NCBI GenBank assembly: GCA_937923225.1
Contig: CALAKR010000289.1
Coordinates: 1-5,434, forward strand
Length of the DNA: 5,434 nt
Reading direction: 5' to 3'
DNA from: an uncultured Aquabacterium sp.
GTDB taxonomy: Bacteria > Pseudomonadota > Gammaproteobacteria > Burkholderiales > Burkholderiaceae_C
A model generated the notes under the pieces. That model was given only the letters and a program-made list of their open reading frames with translations, was not told the origin of the DNA and ran no database searches. The position numbers and the translations under genes were made by a program. Shown in pieces: positions 1 through 5,434 of this stretch (positions within the stretch are counted from its first letter, which is position 1; every line of letters begins with the position of its first letter).

Positions 1-312
1 CTGTCGGCCGTCAACCTGGTCGATGTCTTCCTGGTGCTGGTGGTTGCGCTGCTCACGGCCGTGGCCGCGCAATCCAGCCGCCAACCGCAGGCCGATGAGC
101 GCGTCACCATCATCAAGAACGCCGGTTCGCCCGACATGGAAGTGATCGTGCGCGAGAACGGCAAGGAAGTGAAGTTCAAGGGCGCGGGGCAGGCCGGGGC
201 TGGGCAGGGCGAACGCGCCGGCGTGGCCTACAAACTCAAGGACGGCAACATCGTCTATGTGCCTGAGCCTGATGCGTCTATCGATCATGGCGCAACAAAG
301 GGCCCGCAGTGA
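1..312 (+). CDS. DUF2149-type, ExbD-like small membrane protein (3' part; start lies upstream of the window)
   Basis: The frame is open from base 1 and ends at TGA 310-312, giving 103 visible residues; the true start is outside the window. Residues 5-23 form a hydrophobic helix that begins NLVDVFLVLVVALL. The Asp at fragment residue 8 (bases 22-24) sits as in ExbD, where the helix begins PFIDVMLVLL and the Asp takes part in proton translocation. After the helix comes a soluble, probably periplasmic, domain with a Gly/Ala/Gln-rich insert (about residues 61-72) and a tail containing YKLKDGNIVYVPE. DUF2149 proteins are known beside MotA/TolQ/ExbB genes and cobN-like genes in B12 or haem uptake loci, and this one directly precedes a cobN-like gene with a 4-base overlap. 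The inferred role is a proton-channel or stator component that energises the envelope system. Family assignment is from memory of the motif and context, without a database search; a plain ExbD/TolR relative is the alternative. Confidence 0.75.
   Translation: MSAVNLVDVFLVLVVALLTAVAAQSSRQPQADERVTIIKNAGSPDMEVIVRENGKEVKFKGAGQAGAGQGERAGVAYKLKDGNIVYVPEPDASIDHGATKGPQ
297..302 (+). promoter_or_regulatory. Shine-Dalgarno site supporting the GTG start of the cobN-like gene
   Basis: AAAGGG lies 6 bases before GTG 309-311, inside the end of the upstream gene. It supports the GTG start over the internal ATG at 354. Starting at 354 would also remove Arg8 and Lys10, the only positive charges before the hydrophobic core of the signal peptide. 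The GTGA overlap (309-312) suggests translational coupling with the upstream gene. Confidence 0.6.
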
Positions 313-419
313 TCGCTGGCGGCGTCTGGCGTATCAAGTGGGCCGCCTGGGCCATGGTCACGGTGGTGGCCTGCCTCCTGATGGTGGTGCAGACCGTTCT
401 GCTGGGCGGCGTGCATGCC
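309..419 (+). other. Signal peptide coding segment of the CobN-like protein
   Basis: Residues 1-37 have a short N-terminal region with Arg8 and Lys10, a long hydrophobic stretch from about 11 to 34, and an Ala-X-Ala-like end (Val35-His36-Ala37, then Gln-Ala). This is the form of a Sec signal peptide with signal peptidase I cleavage after Ala37. An uncleaved N-terminal anchor is the alternative. There is no lipobox: Cys22 lies inside the hydrophobic core, without the usual Leu-X-X-Cys setting and without a small residue following it. Confidence 0.75.
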
Positions 420-3400
420 CAGGCACGTGCCGTGGCGCCTGCATCGGCTGCGGTGACCGGCACGGTGCTGTGGATCACCGGTGAGGTGACGCCCGCGACG
501 CGCACCGCGCTGGTCGAGCGCCTGGCCCGCGAAGGTGGGCTGCGCTTCATTCACCTGGACCACCCCTTGCGTGGCCCGGCCGCCTTGTCTGGCCCTGCGC
601 AGGCCACCTGGCAGGGCGCGCTGCGGCAGGCGTCGGTGGTGTGGATCGATGCGCCGCATGCGTCGGTGCAGACCCGCCTGGGCAGTGTCATGTCCGATCT
701 GCTGGCGCAGGAGCGTGCGCGCCGGCCCGACCTGCCCGTGAGCTGGGTATTGCCAGGCGCCGATGACGCTGCCCTGGCGCCCACGGCGCTGGCGCCACGC
801 ATGGCGGCCTACTTGCGCGCCGGGGGGCAGGGCAATGTGCGTGGGGCCGTGGCCTTGGCCAGATCCTGGATCGCCGGTGGGCCGATGCCCTCATGGCCTG
901 CGCCGATACCCTGGCCCACGCGTGGCCTGTACCACCCGGATGCGCCCACGCTGATGCCTGATGCGCCGGCCATGGCGCGGTGGATGGACACACAGGCAGG
1001 GCTGCGTGGCAAACCGGCGGTGGCCATCCTGGTGCACCGTTACCACTTCATCGATGGCAGCACGGACTGGCTGGATCAATGGCTGCGCCTGTTTGCCCGC
1101 GAAGGCTTGGCCGCCTATGCCGTCTTTGGTCAGCAGGTCGATGAGGCTGGCCTGCAGGCCTTGCTGGGCTGGCCCGATGCCCAACGGGGCACGGTGGTGC
1201 ATCCGCAGGTGATCGTGTCGCACCAGTTATTGCCGCGCTCGGCCTCGCTGCAGGCGCTGTGGGCTCGCTGGGGCGTTCCCCTGTTGATCACCCAGCCTTA
1301 CCGAGAGGGTGATCAGGCCCGCTGGTCGGGAGATGACAATGGCCTGTCGCAGGCCGACGTGCCTTTCTACCTGGCCCAGCCGGAGGGGGCGGGTGGCATC
1401 GATCCAGTGGTGGTGGCCGCCCATGGCGATCGAGGTCGGCACGTGGATCTGATCGAGCACCAGGCCCAGGCCGTGGCCGCCAAGGCGCGCCGCCTCATTG
1501 CACTGCAGACGCGACCGCTGGCCGACAAGCGCCTGGTCGCCATGGTCTACAACTACCCGCCCGGCGGAAGCAACTTCGGTGCGTCCTTCCTCAATGTGCC
1601 GCGCAGCCTCGAGGTGGTGTCGCAGGGGCTGGCCCGGGCCGGCTACGATACGCAGGGCACCGGCGAGCAGGCCTGGATCGACGGCCTCAAGCCGCTGCTG
1701 GCGGCCTACTACCCTGGCGGGGATCTGCAGGGCATGCTGGCCCGCGATCAGGCGGCCGCCTTGCCGCTGGTCGACTACCTGGCCTGGTGGCGCAGCCTGC
1801 CTGCAGCCATACGCCAGCGCATCGAAGCCCAATGGGGGGCGCCCGAGCGCAGCCGCTATGTGGTGAGCTGGCAAGGGCAACGGGTGTTCGTGATCCCGCG
1901 CCTGAGAGTGGGCAAGCTGTCCGTGCTGCCCCAGCCGCCGCGTGAAGAAACCCTGCATCAGGGGCAGAACCCCTTCATGCACCGCAGCAAGGCGCCGCTG
2001 TCGCACCACTACCTGGCGGTCTACCTGTGGGCGCGGCAGGCCGATGCCTTGATCCACTTCGGCACGCATGGCACGCAGGAATGGGCGCCCGGCAAGGCGC
2101 GTGGCCTGGACATGCGCGATGACGCCTTGTTGCCGCTGGGCGATGTGCCTGTGGTCTACCCCTACATCGTCGACAACCTGGGCGAGGCGCTCACGGCCAA
2201 GCGGCGCGGTCGCGCGGTGCTGGTCAGCCATCGCACCCCGGTGTTCTCACCAGCAGGGTTCGAGGCCCGCATGGCCCACATGCACGAGCTGATGCATGAG
2301 TGGGAAACCGTGGACGCAGGCCCCACCAAGGCGGTGCTGGAGAAGCAACTGATCGAACAGTTCGTCGAACATCAGCTGCACCGCGATCTGGGCTGGCGTG
2401 CCGAGCGCATCGCGGGCGATTTCGCCGGCTTCCTGGAGTTGCTGCATCCCTATCTGGATGCCTTGGCCCAAAGCTCTCAGCCCAAGGGGCTCGCGGTGTT
2501 CGGGCGTATCCCTGATGCATCTCAGCGTCAGCAGATCATCCTGCAGGCGCTGCGCAAGCCGCTGATCGATGCCTTGGGCGAGGACATCGACGAAGCCTTC
2601 CTGATCCAGCACGATGCGGTGGCTGCCTCGCGGCCCGCCCGCTGGTTGCAGGTGGCCCTGCGTGACGCCGACGCTGCCAGCCGGCTGGATCTGCGCCCGG
2701 GCCATGCCGATGGCCCCGTGCCGAACCGGGCGGAGCGCAAGCCCATTGATCAGGTGGCGCTCAAGGGCTTGGCGCTGCGGGCGCAGGCCCTGGAGGCGCT
2801 GCTGTCTACCGAAGGTGAGATGCCTGGCCTGCTGAAGGCGCTCGATGGGCGTTTCATCGAGGCAGCGTACGGGGGCGATCCCATCCGCAACCCCGACAGC
2901 CTGCCCACGGGCCGCAACCTGACTGGCCTGGACCCCGCCCGCCTGCCCACGCGCCGTGCCTACGAGGTGGCCGAAGGCCTGTTCAAGGACTGGCTGACCC
3001 AGTGGCGTGCCGATCATGGTGGCGCCATGCCCACCCGTCTGGCTCTGTCGCTGTGGGCCGGTGAGACCTTGCGCCATCAGGGCATCATGGAAGCCCAGGC
3101 CCTGGTGGCCCTGGGCATGCGGCCCGTGTGGGATGACTCCGGCCGTCCGCAGCGCCTGGAGGTGATCCCCGTGAGCGAACTGCAGCGCCCGCGTGTGGAC
3201 GTGTTGCTCAGCATCACCGGCTCCTACCGCGATCAGTTTCCCGCGCTGATGGCCCTGGTGGACCAGGGCGTGCGGCTGGCGGCGCAGGCCGAGCCCGACA
3301 ACGCCGTGGCGCGCAACACCCGGCAGGTGCAGGCCGAGTTGCGGGCGCGCGGCATCGGGCTCGCACAGGCCCGTGCGCTGGCGCAGGCGCGCGTGTTCGG

Positions 3401-4442
3401 CAACGCGCAGGGCGACTACGGCACAGGCCTGTCCGAGGCGGTGCAATCCGATGGCGTGCAGCGCGACGACGCGCGCCTGGGCGAGATGTTCCTGCAGCGC
3501 ATGAGCCAGCCCTATGTGGATGGTGAGCCGCTGCCCGGTGTGGCCTCGGGCGTGGCGGCGCAGGCCCTGGGCGCGCACCTGCGCCAGACGCAGGCGGCGC
3601 TGCTGTCGCGCAGCTCTCATCTGTATGCCATGGTCAGCTCGGATGATCCCTTCCAGTACCTGGGTGGCCTGGCCGCCGCCGCGCGCAGTGCCGGCAGCAA
3701 GCAGCTACTGGGCTTGTATGTGAGCCAGTTGCAGGATGCCAGCGAGGCGCACACCGAGTCCGCGCAACGCGTGATCGCGCTGGAGATGCAATCGCGCTAC
3801 CTGCACCCCGGCTGGCTGCAATCGCAGCAGCAGGAGGGCTATGCCGGCACACTGCAGGTGCTCAAGGCCCTGCAGTTCACCTGGGGCTGGCAGGTGACAT
3901 CGCCCGACACGGTGCGTCCTGATCATTGGCAGAACTTCTATGAGGTGCTCGTCAACGACAAGCACAAGCTGGGTGTGCCGCAATGGATGCGCAGCCACCC
4001 GCAAGCCTATGCCCAGGCCCTGGAGCGGCTGGTTCAGGCCGAGCGCATGCACTACTGGCAGCCGGATGCCGCCACGCGCGAGCGCCTGGCCAGTCTTTAC
4101 CGCGAGCTCACACGCGAGGCCCCCCTGAACACCGAACTGGCCACCGTGCGCGGCTGGGTGGCGCGTGAACTGCATGAGGCGGTGCCGGCGCCTGCGTTGC
4201 CCGTCGCCCCGCCACAGGCCCCTGCGCCCGACAAGGCTCAGCCGGACGCCCGGCAGCCCGTGCCAGCGCCGCCGCCCCAGGGTGTTCTGCTGCAGCGCCA
4301 ACCCGACACCCCGCCGACGCAGGCCTCTGCATCGCCGACACTGCCTACCTTGCTCACCTGGGTGCTGCTGGCCTTGTGGGCCGCCTGCGGCGCCGTGTGG
4401 CAAGCTCGGCGCCCACAGGCCGCTGGCGCCAAGCCTGCCTGA
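309..4442 (+). CDS. cobN: Exported, membrane-anchored CobN-like chelatase large subunit (CobN/ChlH family)
   Basis: This 1377-residue protein belongs to the CobN/BchH/ChlH family, whose members bind a tetrapyrrole and insert (or, in HmuS-type proteins, remove) the metal. Family blocks in order: MVYNYPPGGSNFG near 412-424; HFGTHGTQEWAPGK at 583-596 (His583, His587, Glu591); YPYIVDN at 617-623, then AKRRGRAVLVSHRTP to 644; LPTGRN at 865-870; LWAGETLRHQG at 915-925; ITGSYRDQFP at 969-978; SDDPFQYLGG at 1111-1120; and a C-terminal block of the HGYKG/NPWAL type (QEGYAGTLQVL, then HPQAY). Unlike classical cytosolic CobN, residues 1-37 look like a signal peptide (Arg8/Lys10, hydrophobic core, cleavage after VHA). 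Residues 1291-1344 are a Pro/Ala linker, and 1346-1364 a membrane helix followed by Arg-Arg. Cysteine occurs only at 22 and 1360, both in membrane or signal segments. No CobS or CobT is present in the window. The inferred site is the periplasmic face of the inner membrane, coupled to the DUF2149/ExbB-like motor. Family membership is nearly certain; substrate and direction of reaction are open. Confidence 0.93.
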   Translation: MIAGGVWRIKWAAWAMVTVVACLLMVVQTVLLGGVHAQARAVAPASAAVTGTVLWITGEVTPATRTALVERLAREGGLRFIHLDHPLRGPAALSGPAQATWQGALRQASVVWIDAPHASVQTRLGSVMSDLLAQERARRPDLPVSWVLPGADDAALAPTALAPRMAAYLRAGGQGNVRGAVALARSWIAGGPMPSWPAPIPWPTRGLYHPDAPTLMPDAPAMARWMDTQAGLRGKPAVAILVHRYHFIDGSTDWLDQWLRLFAREGLAAYAVFGQQVDEAGLQALLGWPDAQRGTVVHPQVIVSHQLLPRSASLQALWARWGVPLLITQPYREGDQARWSGDDNGLSQADVPFYLAQPEGAGGIDPVVVAAHGDRGRHVDLIEHQAQAVAAKARRLIALQTRPLADKRLVAMVYNYPPGGSNFGASFLNVPRSLEVVSQGLARAGYDTQGTGEQAWIDGLKPLLAAYYPGGDLQGMLARDQAAALPLVDYLAWWRSLPAAIRQRIEAQWGAPERSRYVVSWQGQRVFVIPRLRVGKLSVLPQPPREETLHQGQNPFMHRSKAPLSHHYLAVYLWARQADALIHFGTHGTQEWAPGKARGLDMRDDALLPLGDVPVVYPYIVDNLGEALTAKRRGRAVLVSHRTPVFSPAGFEARMAHMHELMHEWETVDAGPTKAVLEKQLIEQFVEHQLHRDLGWRAERIAGDFAGFLELLHPYLDALAQSSQPKGLAVFGRIPDASQRQQIILQALRKPLIDALGEDIDEAFLIQHDAVAASRPARWLQVALRDADAASRLDLRPGHADGPVPNRAERKPIDQVALKGLALRAQALEALLSTEGEMPGLLKALDGRFIEAAYGGDPIRNPDSLPTGRNLTGLDPARLPTRRAYEVAEGLFKDWLTQWRADHGGAMPTRLALSLWAGETLRHQGIMEAQALVALGMRPVWDDSGRPQRLEVIPVSELQRPRVDVLLSITGSYRDQFPALMALVDQGVRLAAQAEPDNAVARNTRQVQAELRARGIGLAQARALAQARVFGNAQGDYGTGLSEAVQSDGVQRDDARLGEMFLQRMSQPYVDGEPLPGVASGVAAQALGAHLRQTQAALLSRSSHLYAMVSSDDPFQYLGGLAAAARSAGSKQLLGLYVSQLQDASEAHTESAQRVIALEMQSRYLHPGWLQSQQQEGYAGTLQVLKALQFTWGWQVTSPDTVRPDHWQNFYEVLVNDKHKLGVPQWMRSHPQAYAQALERLVQAERMHYWQPDAATRERLASLYRELTREAPLNTELATVRGWVARELHEAVPAPALPVAPPQAPAPDKAQPDARQPVPAPPPQGVLLQRQPDTPPTQASASPTLPTLLTWVLLALWAACGAVWQARRPQAAGAKPA
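4179..4400 (+). other. Pro-rich linker and C-terminal membrane anchor of the CobN-like protein
   Basis: Residues 1291-1344 are dominated by Pro, Ala and Gln with no predicted fold. They are followed by a hydrophobic helix at about 1346-1364 (LLTWVLLALWAACGAVW core) and a short tail starting Gln-Ala-Arg-Arg. The positive charges after the helix predict a cytoplasmic C-terminus and a periplasmic chelatase domain. The arrangement recalls TonB, whose Pro-rich segment spans periplasm, but with the anchor at the opposite end of the protein. Confidence 0.8.
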
Positions 4443-4459
4443 TTTCTTTCTCCCGCTTC

Positions 4460-4463
4460 GGAG
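4460..4463 (+). promoter_or_regulatory. Shine-Dalgarno site of cobO
   Basis: GGAG lies 6 bases upstream of ATG 4470, in the 27-base gap after the cobN-like stop. The gap has no room for a convincing promoter or terminator, which supports co-transcription. Confidence 0.65.
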
Positions 4464-4469
4464 CTATCC

Positions 4470-5039
4470 ATGGACATCGAAAAACCCCCTGTTGACCGGC
4501 AAGTCGAGAAGCCCGATGGCGAGCGGCGCGGCCTGGTGCTGGTGCACACTGGCGATGGCAAGGGCAAGAGCACGGCCGCCTTCGGCCTGGCCTTGCGCGC
4601 GCATGGCCGGGGCAAGGCCGTCAAGATTTACCAGTTCATGAAAGTGCCCAGTGCCCGCTTCGGCGAGCACCGCGTGTTCGAGAAGCTGGGTGTGCCCATC
4701 GAAGGCCTGGGTGACGGCTTCAGCTGGAAGAGCCGTGATCTGGAGCACTCAGCCCAGCTGGCCCGCGATGGCTGGGCGCGTGCCGCGCAGACCATCGCCG
4801 AAGGCGAGCATTTCATGGTCGTTCTGGACGAGATCATGTACCCGCTGCGCTACGGCTGGATGGAACTGCAGCCGGTGCTCGATGCCTTGCGTGATCGCCC
4901 CAGCCACGTCAACGTGGTGCTGACGGGGCGTGGCTGCCCGCAGGAGCTGATCGACGTGGCCGACACGGTGACCGAGATGAAGCTGATCAAGCACCACTAC
5001 CAGGCCGGTGTGCCTGCGCAGCGCGGCATCGAGGACTGA
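4470..5039 (+). CDS. cobO: Corrinoid adenosyltransferase CobO (CobA/BtuR type)
   Basis: CobO transfers the 5'-deoxyadenosyl group of ATP to cob(I)alamin or an earlier co(I)rrinoid in the cytoplasm. It serves both salvage and de novo synthesis. The 189 residues match the usual family length of about 180-210. The P-loop GDGKGKST is at 28-35, followed by AAFGLALRA. GDGFSWKSRD at 81-90 contains the aromatic pair Phe84 and Trp86, matching the GFTWE region that lines the corrinoid site in Salmonella CobA. The Walker B-like strand VVLDEI is at 117-122, LRYGW at 126-130, TGRG at 152-155, and the typical end VTEMKLIKHHYQAGVPAQRGIE at 167-188. It starts at ATG 4470 behind a good GGAG site. It sits between the cobN-like gene and cbiB, which fits adenosylation of imported corrinoid before the arm-attachment step. 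No unusual residues were seen. Confidence 0.97.
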   Translation: MDIEKPPVDRQVEKPDGERRGLVLVHTGDGKGKSTAAFGLALRAHGRGKAVKIYQFMKVPSARFGEHRVFEKLGVPIEGLGDGFSWKSRDLEHSAQLARDGWARAAQTIAEGEHFMVVLDEIMYPLRYGWMELQPVLDALRDRPSHVNVVLTGRGCPQELIDVADTVTEMKLIKHHYQAGVPAQRGIED

Positions 5040-5052
5040 CAGGCTCCTGGCG

Positions 5053-5434
5053 ATGGACCTCGTTCGTGAAGCCCTGAGCTGGCTGATCCCGGCTTTGCTG
5101 CCGCCCCTGGTGGCTTTGCTGGTCGACCGCTGGTGGGGTGAGCCGCCCACGTGGGCACACCCCGTCGTGGGCATGGGGCGCTATCTGGGGGGGCTGGGCC
5201 CGGCCCTCACGCGCCTGTCGCCGCCACTGGCCTGGCTGGGCGGCACGATGGCCTGGCTGTTCGGTGCCTTGCTGGCTGCGGCCCTCGGGCTTGGTGCCGA
5301 GATCATGGTGTTGGGCGCGGCCTTCTGGCACGACCCTGACATGGGCCTGTGGTCTCAGGCTCTGCAGGCACTGGTCATCGGCATCCTGCTGAAGCCCTTG
5401 CTGGCCTGGCGCTTGCTGCGCGATGAGGTGGTGG
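5053..5434 (+). CDS. cbiB: Adenosylcobinamide-phosphate synthase CbiB/CobD (5' part, runs off the window)
   Basis: CbiB (called CobD in Pseudomonas nomenclature) is an inner-membrane enzyme that joins aminopropanol, or its phosphate, to adenosylcobyric acid, giving adenosylcobinamide or its phosphate. The visible 127 residues show the N-terminal family pattern: a hydrophobic helix, then LLVDRWWGEPPTWAHPVVGMGR at about 22-43 (family form LLDxLLGEPP..HPVVxMGR), a second hydrophobic segment at about 59-92, and GILLKPLLAWRLLRDEV at 110-126. Family members are about 300-330 residues, so more than half is missing through the window edge, with no sign of damage. The start at ATG 5053 is 13 bases after the cobO stop. 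Only a weak CAGG (5040-5043) precedes it, so translation may rely on coupling to cobO. With cobO it forms the cytosolic part of cobinamide/cobalamin salvage or late synthesis. Confidence 0.93.
   Translation, partial: MDLVREALSWLIPALLPPLVALLVDRWWGEPPTWAHPVVGMGRYLGGLGPALTRLSPPLAWLGGTMAWLFGALLAAALGLGAEIMVLGAAFWHDPDMGLWSQALQALVIGILLKPLLAWRLLRDEVV

Noticed and set aside
1227..3620. Two long open frames on the minus strand (1227-2231 and 2247-3620)
   Set aside because: They lie entirely opposite the cobN-like gene, have low-complexity His/Arg/Gln/Gly-rich translations with no recognisable motif, and are the expected by-product of GC-rich codon use.
3705..4403. Minus-strand open frame opposite the C-terminal part of the cobN-like gene
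   Set aside because: Its composition is that of an antisense shadow, and the plus-strand frame here carries conserved family blocks and a membrane anchor.
309..4442. Magnesium chelatase subunit H (BchH/ChlH) as the identity
   Set aside because: The superfamily is the same, but the LPTGRN and SDDPFQYLGG blocks and the cobO/cbiB neighbours favour CobN-like, and no photosynthesis genes are seen.
354..4442. Alternative ATG start of the cobN-like gene at 354
   Set aside because: It would leave a signal peptide without positive charges and has no better ribosome site than AAAGGG before GTG 309.
4443..4469. Possible promoter, terminator or cobalamin riboswitch between the cobN-like gene and cobO
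   Set aside because: The gap is only 27 bases, contains the GGAG ribosome site and no hairpin with a T-run, and is far too short for a B12 riboswitch.
4165..4641. Plus-strand frame bridging the end of the cobN-like gene and the start of cobO
   Set aside because: The translation is Arg/Pro/Cys-rich without motifs and overlaps two well supported genes.

Overview
This window is a compact, all-plus-strand gene cluster from a GC-rich proteobacterium. Third codon positions are mostly G or C, and there are no rare-codon islands. The set of genes (DUF2149-type protein, CobN-like chelatase, CobO, CbiB/CobD) resembles the corrinoid uptake and salvage loci of Betaproteobacteria, especially Burkholderiales. 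That taxonomic placement is an inference from gene content and composition, not from a marker gene.

Layout: (1) 1-312 is the 3' part of a small membrane protein with an ExbD-like transmembrane aspartate, of the DUF2149 type. (2) 309-4442 is a 1377-residue CobN/ChlH-family large chelatase subunit. It overlaps the upstream gene by 4 bases and carries an N-terminal signal peptide, a Pro-rich C-terminal linker and a single C-terminal membrane anchor. (3) 4470-5039 is cobO, the ATP:co(I)rrinoid adenosyltransferase. (4) 5053 to the window end is the 5' part of cbiB (cobD), adenosylcobinamide-phosphate synthase. Gaps are -4, 27 and 13 bases. No promoter, riboswitch or terminator is visible, so this is probably the interior of one operon whose control region lies upstream.

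How they may work together: CobO and CbiB are cytosolic/inner-membrane steps that adenosylate a corrinoid and attach the aminopropanol arm. The first two genes look like an envelope module. The DUF2149 protein resembles ExbD, the stator-side partner of proton-driven TonB-type motors. The CobN-like protein appears to be exported and tethered to the inner membrane with its huge domain in the periplasm. The exported region has no cysteine at all, which fits an oxidising compartment. This is not the classical cytosolic CobN that works with CobS/CobT ATPases. It is better described as a periplasmic CobN-like tetrapyrrole (de)chelatase or corrinoid-handling protein, possibly powered by proton-motive force. 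The nearest described relative in concept is HmuS of the Bacteroidetes hmu haem-uptake operon. This envelope module is the most interesting content of the window.
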